Shown in pieces: positions 1 to 5,287 of a DNA stretch of 5,287 nt (within the stretch, counting starts at the first letter, position 1; the number at the start of each line of letters is the position of its first letter). Position numbers and translations under genes: made by a program. The stretch lies in NCBI GenBank assembly GCA_020442235.1, contig JAGRKQ010000038.1, positions 1 through 5,287 on the forward strand, written 5' to 3'. Source of the stretch: Hyphomicrobiaceae bacterium. Lineage in GTDB: Bacteria > Pseudomonadota > Alphaproteobacteria > Rhizobiales > MH13. The notes under the pieces are model-generated. The model saw nothing but the letters and a program-made list of their open reading frames with translations, did no database searches and was not told the origin of the DNA.

Positions 1-269
1 CCCCAGAGCAGGGCGTTGTTGGCCGGCAAGCCTTCCGAGAACCGGCGGGTGTTGTCCATCAGCGTGTCGCGGACCCGGTCGATGCCCTTGAGCAGTCCGA
101 GCGGCACGCGCGAGACGCTTTTGACGGGAATCAGCCGCATCGGATCGGTCTCGAAGACGAAGGCATCGGCGGCAGCCGGGTCGAGCGCGGGCGTGGCCGG
201 CGGGGCCAGCCGTTCCAAAGCGGCCGCAATTCTTGCCAGAAGGGGTTCAATTCCGCTGTCCTGCGACAT
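1..269 (-). CDS. DUF815 family AAA-type ATP-binding protein (N-terminal part, runs off window)
   Basis: Partial gene: the first 89 codons are visible and the frame is still open at the window edge. The protein begins MSQDSGIEPLLARIAAALER and continues with a stretch typical of DUF815: FVFETDPMRLIPV (about residues 37-49), then SRVPLGLLKGIDRVRDTL (53-70), NTRRFSEGLPANNALLWG (73-90). In this family NNALLWG leads directly into the Walker A P-loop, so the cut falls just before the nucleotide-binding site. The family is annotated as an AAA-type ATPase of unknown cellular role, and nothing here assigns a substrate. The ATG at 269-267 is chosen because GAGG (complement of 275-278) sits five bases upstream and the next ATG (273-271) is in another frame with a stop after eight codons. 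The gene is divergent from yajC and shares the 270-438 intergenic region. I found no convincing promoter for it in that region. The family call is firm; its function is unknown. Confidence 0.88.
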   Translation of the reverse strand, partial: MSQDSGIEPLLARIAAALERLAPPATPALDPAAADAFVFETDPMRLIPVKSVSRVPLGLLKGIDRVRDTLMDNTRRFSEGLPANNALLW

Positions 270-338
270 ACATGCCTCGCTGGCGTGAAGGTGAGGCCTC
301 GACCGGCCGCTTTGTCGCGCCGGAAGAGGGCTTTCCCA

Positions 339-366
339 TTGCAAAGGGGAGTTGCCTCGCTATAGT
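339..366 (+). promoter_or_regulatory. Candidate sigma70-type promoter for the yajC-secDF operon
   Basis: TTGCAA at 339-344 (four of six bases match the TTGACA box) is followed after 16 bases by TATAGT at 361-366 (five of six match TATAAT). Transcription would start near 373, giving a leader of roughly 66 bases before the yajC ATG. It is the only good -35/-10 pair I see in the divergent region reading toward yajC. Both elements contain self-complementary cores (TTGCAA, CTATAG), but on the minus strand the spacing does not make a second promoter. The call rests on reading by eye. Confidence 0.5.
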
Positions 367-370
367 CCGC

Positions 371-395
371 GCGCCCGGCCCGATGGCCGGATGCG
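371..395 (+). promoter_or_regulatory. GC hairpin at the predicted 5' end of the yajC leader
   Basis: CCGGCC (375-380) and GGCCGG (385-390) form a perfect six-base-pair stem around a CGAT loop. CGC (372-374) and GCG (393-395) can extend it across a two-base AT bulge. It lies at or just after the predicted transcription start, some 44 bases before the yajC start codon, and no T-run follows. A stem at the extreme 5' end could slow 5'-end-dependent RNA decay or form a protein site as DNA. The pairing is seen in the sequence; the role is inference. Confidence 0.35.
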
Positions 396-438
396 TCTTG
401 ATGGTTGAGTAACAAAGACCGAGGGGAGTTTGAAGCCG

Positions 439-774
439 ATGTTCATCACGCCCGCCTATGCCCAGACTGGAGCCGCTGCCGGCGGTATGGACACGATCCT
501 GCAGTTTCTGCCCTTCATCCTCATCTTCGTGGTGATGTGGTTCCTGATCATCCGCCCGCAGCGCAACCGCATGAAGGAGCATCAGGCTCTGGTGGCGGGC
601 CTGCGCCGCGGCGACACCGTCGTCACCGCCGGCGGCCTCATCGGCAAGATCCACAAGGTCGTCGACGACAACGAGGTCGAGGTTCAGCTCGCCGAAGGCG
701 TCAAGGTGCGCATGCTGCGCTCCATGGTGCAGGAAGTGCGCTCCAAAGGCGAACCCGCCGCCAATTCCAACTGA
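439..774 (+). CDS. yajC: Sec translocase accessory protein YajC
   Basis: YajC is a small single-pass inner-membrane protein that associates with SecD-SecF and the SecYEG channel. The 111-residue product has a short N-terminus with the TPAYAQ stretch common in alphaproteobacterial YajC, and one membrane helix at about residues 20-38. The family signature RPQRNRMKEHQ follows at 39-49. A cytoplasmic domain comes next, with GDTVVTAGGLIGKI at 58-71 and a charged, poorly conserved tail. Length is normal for the family. I take the ATG at 439: GAGGGGAG (421-428) lies ten bases upstream, whereas the in-frame TTG at 430 would sit almost on top of that ribosome binding site. The AYAQ motif looks like a signal-peptidase site but no hydrophobic segment precedes it, so cleavage is not expected. 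yajC is first in the operon, 52 bases ahead of secD. Identification is secure. Confidence 0.96.
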   Translation: MFITPAYAQTGAAAGGMDTILQFLPFILIFVVMWFLIIRPQRNRMKEHQALVAGLRRGDTVVTAGGLIGKIHKVVDDNEVEVQLAEGVKVRMLRSMVQEVRSKGEPAANSN

Positions 775-783
775 TGCCTGAGG

Positions 784-802
784 CCGGCGCCCGCCGCGCC
801 GG
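784..802 (+). promoter_or_regulatory. Intercistronic GC stem-loop between yajC and secD
   Basis: CCGGCGC (784-790) and GCGCCGG (796-802) pair perfectly as a seven-base-pair, all-GC stem with a CCGCC loop, filling much of the 52-base gap between yajC and secD. No T-run follows, so it is not a standard intrinsic terminator. It could protect the 3' end of a processed yajC message or cause partial attenuation, which would allow YajC to be made in excess over SecDF. The stem is directly visible; the function is a guess. Confidence 0.4.
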
Positions 803-826
803 ATCTCGCAACGACAGGCCGTTCCG

Positions 827-2425
827 ATGCTTCACTTTTCGCGCTGGAAGATCATCGCGATCCTCGTGGTCGCGCTGGGAGCTTTCGTCTTCAGCGCCCC
901 CAATCTCGTGTCCCGCGAGGACACGGCCGGTTGGCCGGAGTGGCTTCAGAGCCGCCTGACGCTGGGTCTCGATCTTCAGGGCGGCAGCCATGTGTTGTTG
1001 CAGGTGGAGACCGATGCGCTGATCGAGGACCGCCTCGACGTGCTCAAGGATGATGTTCGCAGCGTCCTGCGCGATGCCCGCATCGGCTACACCGGTCTTG
1101 CCGTTGTCGATGGCGGCGTCCAGGTGCGGGTGCGCGACGAAGCGGAAATGGACGATGCCGAGGAAGTCCTCGGCGCCATTCCGCAGCCGGTGACCTCCGG
1201 GGCCTTTGGCACCAGCGGCCTCGATGTCGCTGTGTCGCGTCTTGAAGGCGGCCTTTTCCGCCTGACCCTCAGCGAAGCGGCGGTGACACAGCGCATGTCT
1301 TCGGCGGTGGAGCAGTCCATCGAGGTCATCCGTCGCCGCGTCGACCAGATCGGCACCACCGAACCCTCAATCCAGCGCGAGGGCGACAACCGCATTCTCG
1401 TGCAGGTGCCGGGCCTTGATGATCCGCAGCGGCTGAAGGACATTCTTCAGCAGACGGCGGCGCTTTCCTTCCATCTCGTCTGCCGCCAGATGACCGCCCA
1501 GCAGGCGCTGGAAACGCGCCCGCCCGCAGGTTGCGAAGTGCTGCAATATGCCGATGGCGGCGGTCCGATCCTGGTCGAGACGCGAGCCATGATCACCGGC
1601 GACGAACTTGTCGACTCTCAGCCTTCCTTCAACCAGCAGACGGGCGAGCCGGTCGTCACCTTCCGCTTCAACACCTCCGGTGCGCGCCGCTTCGGCGAGG
1701 TCACCGAGGCCAATGTCGGCGAGCCTTTCGCCATCGTGCTCGATGACGAGGTGATCTCGGCCCCGGAGATCCGCGAGCCGATCCGCGGCGGTTCGGGGCA
1801 GATTTCCGGCTCCTTCACGTCGCAGAGTGCCAATGATCTGGCTGTTCTTCTGCGCGCCGGCGCCCTGCCGACCGACATCACCATCGTCGAGGAACGCTCC
1901 GTCGGCCCGAGCCTTGGCGCCGATTCGGTTGCCGCCGGCGAGATTGCCGGCATCATCGGGGCCATCGGCGTCGTCACCTTCATGGTGCTCGCCTACGGGC
2001 TCTTCGGCATCTTCGCCAACATCGCGCTGGCGGTGAACATCGCCCTCATCATTGCAACGCTGTCCCTTCTGGGCGCGACGCTGACCTTGCCGGGCATTGC
2101 CGGCATCGTGCTCACCGTGGGCATGGCGGTCGATTCCAACGTGCTGATCTTCGAGCGCATTCGCGACGAAGCCAGACGCGGGCGGGCGGCGATCCCGGCG
2201 ATCGACGCCGGATTCCGCGAGGCGCTGCGCACCATTCTCGACGCCAACATCACCACGTTGATCGCTGCCGTGATCCTGTTCTTCCTCGGCTCCGGCCCGG
2301 TTCAGGGCTTCGCCGTCACGCTGGCCATCGGCATCGTCACCACGGTCTTCACCGCCTTCACCATGACGCGCCTGCTCGTCGCCCTCTGGGTGCGCCGCGT
2401 GCGTCCGAGCGCCGTTCCGATCTGA
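827..2425 (+). CDS. secD: Protein translocase subunit SecD
   Basis: SecD works with SecF in the inner membrane. It uses proton motive force and a large periplasmic domain to pull substrates out of SecYEG and to aid membrane-protein insertion. The 532-residue protein has an N-terminal helix (about 8-27), then LGLDLQGGSHVLLQVE (46-61), the start of the periplasmic domain. EVIRRRVDQIGTTEPSIQ (166-183) and LRAGALPTDITIVEERSVGP (342-361) are further family blocks. Five C-terminal helices lie near 371-390, 393-415, 422-445, 470-488 and 494-520. GMAVDSNVLIFERIRDE (432-448) carries Asp436, the expected counterpart of the proton-path aspartate (Asp519 in E. coli SecD). Its only two cysteines, Cys219 and Cys236, are both periplasmic. 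It is shorter than E. coli SecD (615 residues) but of usual alphaproteobacterial size. The ATG start has only a weak AGG (816-818) eight bases upstream, but the start agrees with the family N-terminus. Confidence 0.97.
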   Translation: MLHFSRWKIIAILVVALGAFVFSAPNLVSREDTAGWPEWLQSRLTLGLDLQGGSHVLLQVETDALIEDRLDVLKDDVRSVLRDARIGYTGLAVVDGGVQVRVRDEAEMDDAEEVLGAIPQPVTSGAFGTSGLDVAVSRLEGGLFRLTLSEAAVTQRMSSAVEQSIEVIRRRVDQIGTTEPSIQREGDNRILVQVPGLDDPQRLKDILQQTAALSFHLVCRQMTAQQALETRPPAGCEVLQYADGGGPILVETRAMITGDELVDSQPSFNQQTGEPVVTFRFNTSGARRFGEVTEANVGEPFAIVLDDEVISAPEIREPIRGGSGQISGSFTSQSANDLAVLLRAGALPTDITIVEERSVGPSLGADSVAAGEIAGIIGAIGVVTFMVLAYGLFGIFANIALAVNIALIIATLSLLGATLTLPGIAGIVLTVGMAVDSNVLIFERIRDEARRGRAAIPAIDAGFREALRTILDANITTLIAAVILFFLGSGPVQGFAVTLAIGIVTTVFTAFTMTRLLVALWVRRVRPSAVPI

Positions 2426-2429
2426 GGGG
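2424..2429 (+). promoter_or_regulatory. secF ribosome binding site overlapping the secD stop codon
   Basis: GAGGGG begins inside the secD stop (TGA at 2423-2425, read as TGAGGGG) and lies 11 bases before the secF ATG at 2441. A ribosome terminating on secD would cover this site, which suggests coupled, near-stoichiometric synthesis of SecD and SecF. It also supports 2441 as the secF start. Confidence 0.65.
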
Positions 2430-2440
2430 CCAGTCCGATC

Positions 2441-3379
2441 ATGTCTTTTGCCCTCGTCCGGTTCCTTCCCGAAAATCCCGGCTTCCGCTTCATGGCGCAC
2501 CGGGTTGTCGTGCTGCCGGTCACCGCGCTGCTCGTCGTCGGCTCGCTGGTGCTGTTCGGCCTCAACGGCCTCAACCTCGGCATCGATTTCCGGGGCGGCA
2601 CGCTCATCGAGATCAAGACCACCGATGGCCCGGCCGATATTGCTGGCCTGCGCCAGAGCCTTGGGGCGCTTGGCCTCGGTGACGTCGAGGTGCAGGAATT
2701 CGGCGCGCCCGACGACGTTCTGATCCGCGTCGAGCAGCAGCCGGGGGGTGACGAGGCCCAGCAGGCCGTCGTTGATCGGGTGCGCGCAGCCCTCGGCGAG
2801 GACAATGTCGACTATCGGCGCTTCGAAGTCGTCGGACCGCGCGTTTCGGCGGAACTGGCGCAGGCCGGCTCCATCGCTGTCGGTGCCGCGCTTCTGGCCA
2901 TCCTCGTCTATATCTGGGTGCGCTTTGAATGGCAGTTCGCCATCGGTGCAATCATCGCCACCGTGCACGACGTCATCCTGACCATCGGCCTGTTCTCGAT
3001 CACGCAGCTGGAATTCAACCTGTCCTCCATCGCCGCGATCCTGACCATCGTCGGTTATTCGCTCAACGATACCGTCGTCGTTTACGACCGCGTGCGCGAA
3101 AATCTCAGGCGTTACAAGAAGATGGCGCTGGCCGATCTGATCGATCTGTCGATCAACACCATGCTGTCGCGCACCATCATGACCTCGGTGACGACGCTCA
3201 TCGCGCTGGGTGCGCTGTTCCTCTTCGGCGGCGAGGTGATCCGCTCCTTCACCGCGGCGATGATCTGGGGCGTGGCCGTCGGCACCTTCTCGTCGATCTT
3301 CGTGGCCGGCCCGACGCTCATCTACCTGAACCTCAGGTCGAGCCGCGCCAGCACGGAAAGTGCGGAAGAAACCGCGTGA
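2441..3379 (+). CDS. secF: Protein translocase subunit SecF
   Basis: SecF is the partner of SecD in the proton-driven SecDF complex of the inner membrane. The 312-residue product has a first helix at about 21-41. The periplasmic-domain signature LNLGIDFRGGTLIEIK follows at 44-59. Five more helices lie near 142-160, 165-187, 195-216, 248-263 and 270-295. GYSLNDTVVVYDRVREN (205-221) and LSRTIMTS (242-249) place Asp210 and Arg244 where the proton-translocation residues Asp213 and Arg247 of E. coli SecF are expected, with the same 34-residue spacing. HDV (176-178) is another family motif. The protein has no cysteine. SecD and SecF are separate genes, as in E. coli, and not fused. The gap after secD is 15 bases, and the secF stop overlaps the next start (GTGA, 3376-3379). 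Length (323 in E. coli) and motifs make this secure. Confidence 0.97.
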   Translation: MSFALVRFLPENPGFRFMAHRVVVLPVTALLVVGSLVLFGLNGLNLGIDFRGGTLIEIKTTDGPADIAGLRQSLGALGLGDVEVQEFGAPDDVLIRVEQQPGGDEAQQAVVDRVRAALGEDNVDYRRFEVVGPRVSAELAQAGSIAVGAALLAILVYIWVRFEWQFAIGAIIATVHDVILTIGLFSITQLEFNLSSIAAILTIVGYSLNDTVVVYDRVRENLRRYKKMALADLIDLSINTMLSRTIMTSVTTLIALGALFLFGGEVIRSFTAAMIWGVAVGTFSSIFVAGPTLIYLNLRSSRASTESAEETA

Positions 3380-3777
3380 GCGAGCGGCCGGGACCGGGTT
3401 ATCTGCCGCAGGTTGCGCCGGTCACCGGCTATGGTTCGGGCGGGTTCCGCTTTGCCGGTATGTCACATCGCGGCTCGCTCCTGATCCTGCCGTCCGGCAT
3501 GCACCCTTTCGAGGGGCGGGACGCTTCCGACCTGACGCGCGACACCCTGGCGCCGGCCTTGGCCGAAGCGGAGCGGATGGATGTCTTCATCCTCGGCTGC
3601 GGCGATCTGCCGATGCCGGTTCCCGACGCCCTGCGTCACGCCTTTTCTGCCCATCCTCTTCAGCTGGACGCCATGACGACGTCGGCTGCGGTGCGCACGG
3701 TCAATGTTCTGGCCTCGGAGAACCGGCGCTTCGGCGCGGTGCTCCTGGCCGTCGACGGCCCGGAGCGCCGGCGCTGA
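3376..3777 (+). CDS. Mth938-like (DUF498) domain protein, NDUFAF3 family
   Basis: A 133-residue soluble protein with a single Mth938/DUF498 domain and no signal peptide or membrane helix. Family blocks are GYGSGGFRFAGMSHRGSLLI (18-37) followed by LPSG, DVFILGCGDLPMPVP (69-83) and DAMTTSAAVRTVNVLASENR (98-117). The same family includes human NDUFAF3, an assembly factor for mitochondrial respiratory complex I; the bacterial proteins have no established biochemical activity. The GTG at 3376 is chosen because it overlaps the secF stop (GTGA), has GGAAG (3364-3368) seven bases upstream and gives a family-typical length. The open frame upstream runs through secF and is a shadow. The stop overlaps the next gene's ATG (TGATG, 3775-3779). 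A role in membrane or respiratory complex assembly is inferred from the family and from the secDF linkage. The family call is strong; the exact start is slightly less certain. Confidence 0.9.
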   Translation: MSERPGPGYLPQVAPVTGYGSGGFRFAGMSHRGSLLILPSGMHPFEGRDASDLTRDTLAPALAEAERMDVFILGCGDLPMPVPDALRHAFSAHPLQLDAMTTSAAVRTVNVLASENRRFGAVLLAVDGPERRR

Positions 3778-4595
3778 TGAGCGATCTCGGCGCGGAGCTG
3801 AAGGAGCAGGATTTCGACGCCTATGCGGCGAGCCTCTTCGTGCCCGAAACCGCGCGCGAGGCCTTTCAGGCGCTGGCCCTGTTTCGGACAGAAACCGCAC
3901 GCATCGCCCCCTTGGTGGCCGAGCCGCTCGTCGGCGAGATCCGCCTGCAATGGTGGCGCGAGGTCGTGGAAGGGGAGCGCGAGGCAGAAGCCGCGCATGT
4001 GCCGCTGGCTGCGGCGCTGACGCGTGTTGTGGCCTCGGTGCCGCCGGCCCGCGCCGCGCTGGCGCAGCTGTGCGAGGCGCGCATCGGCGAGCTTTATCAC
4101 GACCCGATGCCGGACATGCCGAGCTTCGAGGCCTATGCCGGAGAAACCGAAGGTGCGATCCTCCAGCTTCAGGCGCTTGTCCTGACGCCGCAGCAGGCGC
4201 CCGCCCTCGCCGAGGCCGCCGGCCATGCCAGCCTCGTTCTTTCGCTGGCGCGCGGACTTGCCAATCTGCCGGCCGACGCGCGCCGGTCGGTGACGCTGCT
4301 GCCGGCATCGGATGCTCTGACACGCGCCGCTCTGCTTGCAGGCACGGGCGAGAAGGCCGATGCCGAGGCCCGGCGTCTGGCTCGGGCCGGGCTCGATCAC
4401 GCGGTCATGATGCGCAAGGCGCTTACGGGTATCCCGAAAAGCGCTCTGGCACCGTTCCTGCCGGTGCGCACCGCCCTGGCCATTCTGGGCAGGGTCGAAG
4501 CCGGCGGCATGGCGGCCATACGTCAGGGCGCGGCCGGTGGACGGCTATCGCGCCTTGCCCGGATCACCTTCTGCGCCCTCAGCGGCCGCCTTTGA
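3777..4595 (+). CDS. Squalene/phytoene synthase-like protein, NDUFAF6-type, probably non-catalytic
   Basis: A 272-residue, mostly helical protein of the squalene/phytoene synthase superfamily. Recognisable blocks are ALALFRTETARI (32-43), VAEPLVGEIRLQWWREVVEG (47-66), ELYHDPMPD (105-113) with YAGETEGAILQLQAL (120-134), and the AAGHASLVLSLARGL stretch (147-161). True synthases bind prenyl diphosphates through two aspartate-rich motifs. Here the first position reads FRTETARI and the second GHASLVLSLARGLANL, so both lack the needed aspartates. It is therefore unlikely to make squalene or phytoene and is closer to the family that includes human NDUFAF6, a complex I assembly factor. No membrane helix is evident. 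Its ATG overlaps the upstream stop (TGATG), with GGAG (3762-3765) 11 bases before it. The frame is open well upstream, but that part overlaps the Mth938 gene and lacks family sequence. It is the last gene of the operon, ending against trmFO. Confidence 0.88.
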   Translation: MSDLGAELKEQDFDAYAASLFVPETAREAFQALALFRTETARIAPLVAEPLVGEIRLQWWREVVEGEREAEAAHVPLAAALTRVVASVPPARAALAQLCEARIGELYHDPMPDMPSFEAYAGETEGAILQLQALVLTPQQAPALAEAAGHASLVLSLARGLANLPADARRSVTLLPASDALTRAALLAGTGEKADAEARRLARAGLDHAVMMRKALTGIPKSALAPFLPVRTALAILGRVEAGGMAAIRQGAAGGRLSRLARITFCALSGRL

Positions 4596-4607
4596 TCATT
4601 CGGCGGC
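4585..4607. other. Small dyad spanning the convergent stop codons
   Basis: GCCGCC (4585-4590) and GGCGGC (4602-4607) can pair around an 11-base loop holding TGATCA, in which the stop of the plus-strand gene (4593-4595) and the stop of trmFO (4596-4598) sit back to back. The stem can form in RNA from either strand. Neither strand has a T-run after it, so it is at best a weak bidirectional termination or 3'-end stabilising element. It may be chance in GC-rich DNA. Confidence 0.25.
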
Positions 4608-5287
4608 GTCGGCCAGCGGCGTCTTCACCCAGTTTGCGAAGTCGTGCAGCGCGCGCGCCGAAAGTGCCATCTTCTTGGCGCGGGATTTTTCCTTGCCGCG
4701 CAGGCGCTTGCCTTCGGTTTTCGGAATCTCCACCGGAGGGAACAGGCCGAAGTTCACATTCATCGGCTGGAAGGAGCGCGGTCCGTCATCGGCGCTCAGA
4801 TGGCCGCCGGTGATGTGCGCCACAAGCGCGCCCATGGCAGTCGTCGCGGGCGGCGGGACCAAGGCGAGGCCGAGGCGTTCGGCGGCCGCCAGCCGGCCGG
4901 TCACGCAGCCGATGGAGGCCGATTCCACATAGCCCTCGCAGCCGGTGATCTGGCCGGCAAAGCGCAGGCGCGGCATGGCCTTCAGCCGCAGCTGCCCATC
5001 CAGCACCTTCGGTGAATTGAGGAAGGTGTTGCGATGCAGCCCGCCGAGACGCGCGAAAACCGCCTTCTCGAGCCCCGGGATCATGCGGAAAATGTCCGTC
5101 TGCGCGCCATATTTCAGCTTCGTCTGGAAACCGACCATGTTGTAAAGCGTGCCGAGCGCATTGTCCTGGCGCAGCTGCACCACCGCATGCGGCTTGTCCG
5201 GGCTGTGCGGATTGGTCAGACCGACCGGCTTCATCGGCCCGTGACGCAGGGTTTCGCGACCGCGCTCGGCCATCACCTCGATGGGCA
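4596..5287 (-). CDS. trmFO: Folate-dependent tRNA (uracil-54-C5)-methyltransferase TrmFO (C-terminal half)
   Basis: TrmFO is a cytosolic FAD enzyme that makes 5-methyluridine at position 54 in the tRNA T-loop, using methylenetetrahydrofolate as the carbon source; many bacteria use SAM-dependent TrmA instead. The last 229 residues are visible, about half of a usual 440-480-residue protein, with the N-terminal FAD-binding part beyond the window. The visible part starts [20 protein letters not shown]. It then shows [39 protein letters not shown] with NTFLNSP after it, and [16 protein letters not shown], all hallmark TrmFO blocks. The tail ([20 protein letters not shown]) ends with a stop at 4598-4596 that directly abuts the stop of the convergent gene. 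No frameshift or damage is visible. Promoter and start lie outside the window. Confidence 0.95.
   Translation of the reverse strand, partial: PIEVMAERGRETLRHGPMKPVGLTNPHSPDKPHAVVQLRQDNALGTLYNMVGFQTKLKYGAQTDIFRMIPGLEKAVFARLGGLHRNTFLNSPKVLDGQLRLKAMPRLRFAGQITGCEGYVESASIGCVTGRLAAAERLGLALVPPPATTAMGALVAHITGGHLSADDGPRSFQPMNVNFGLFPPVEIPKTEGKRLRGKEKSRAKKMALSARALHDFANWVKTPLADAAE

Noticed and set aside
273..361. Nine-base direct repeat TGCCTCGCT at 273-281 and 353-361 in the divergent region.
   Set aside because: Short, only two copies, and one overlaps the promoter while the other overlaps the DUF815 ribosome binding site; coincidence is likely and I have no support for an operator.
272..412. A 46-codon plus-strand frame upstream of yajC (starts MPRWREGEASTG, contains VRAPGP), considered as a leader arrest peptide because RAPP/RAGP-type arrest motifs are known upstream of some secDF genes.
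   Set aside because: The motif is not the known one. There is no ribosome binding site, signal sequence or membrane helix, and the predicted promoter lies inside the frame, so the operon transcript would not contain its start.
430..438. TTG at 430 as an alternative yajC start, adding three residues.
   Set aside because: It lies one base after the GAGGGGAG ribosome binding site, too close for initiation; the ATG at 439 has normal spacing.
774..959. A 61-codon plus-strand frame starting at an ATG that overlaps the yajC stop (TGATG).
   Set aside because: It runs for most of its length through secD in another frame, and its Arg/Ser/Ala-rich sequence looks like a GC-rich shadow.
1367..2968. A 533-codon antisense open frame covering most of secD and the first half of secF.
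   Set aside because: Lack of stops is expected opposite GC-rich coding DNA. The product is Asp/His/Arg/Gly-rich with no recognisable domain, and it spans two certain genes and the gap between them.
3360..3776. Upstream extension of the squalene/phytoene-synthase-like frame by 139 codons.
   Set aside because: It overlaps the well-supported Mth938 gene. The extra sequence is Arg/Gly/Ala-rich without family similarity, and the TGATG overlap with a GGAG site supports the start at 3777.
3463..4323. A 286-codon antisense frame opposite the Mth938-like and squalene-synthase-like genes.
   Set aside because: Arg/Ala/Pro-rich composition typical of a shadow, no domain recognised, and the opposite strand has two clear genes.

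Overview
The window is GC-rich, densely packed chromosomal DNA. It carries a Sec-translocon accessory operon in an arrangement typical of Alphaproteobacteria, most likely Hyphomicrobiales (Rhizobiales). Three things point there: the order DUF815 ATPase / yajC-secD-secF / Mth938-like / squalene-phytoene-synthase-like / trmFO, the folate-dependent TrmFO, and the sequence character of YajC and SecD. The placement comes from recognising protein families and gene order; no database search was run. I see no tRNA, rRNA, CRISPR array, insertion sequence or sign of recent transfer.

Layout. Positions 1-269 (minus strand) hold the N-terminal 89 codons of a DUF815 AAA-type ATPase, cut off by the window edge just before its Walker A loop. 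A 169-base divergent intergenic region (270-438) follows. It contains a good sigma70-like promoter (339-366) reading rightward and a GC hairpin at the expected 5' end of the transcript. The plus strand then carries five genes: yajC (439-774), secD (827-2425), secF (2441-3379), a Mth938/DUF498 protein (3376-3777) and a squalene/phytoene-synthase-like protein (3777-4595). The last three are joined by start/stop overlaps (GTGA and TGATG), so they are probably one translationally coupled operon. The C-terminal half of trmFO (4596-5287, minus strand) converges on the operon, and its stop codon directly abuts the last operon stop (TGATCA).

How the genes fit together. YajC, SecD and SecF form the inner-membrane accessory complex that helps SecYEG finish export and membrane insertion using proton motive force. 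The key charged residues expected in the SecD and SecF membrane helices are present. The two downstream proteins belong to the families of the human mitochondrial complex I assembly factors NDUFAF3 (Mth938 fold) and NDUFAF6 (squalene/phytoene-synthase fold). The second has lost the aspartate motifs of real prenyl synthases. The most interesting reading is therefore a membrane-protein biogenesis operon in which a Sec accessory complex is co-expressed with two respiratory-complex assembly factors. TrmFO (tRNA m5U54 methylation) and the DUF815 ATPase are neighbours with no evident shared pathway.

Limits. The two edge genes are partial. Promoter and hairpin calls come from reading by eye. The complex I link is inferred from family membership and gene order.
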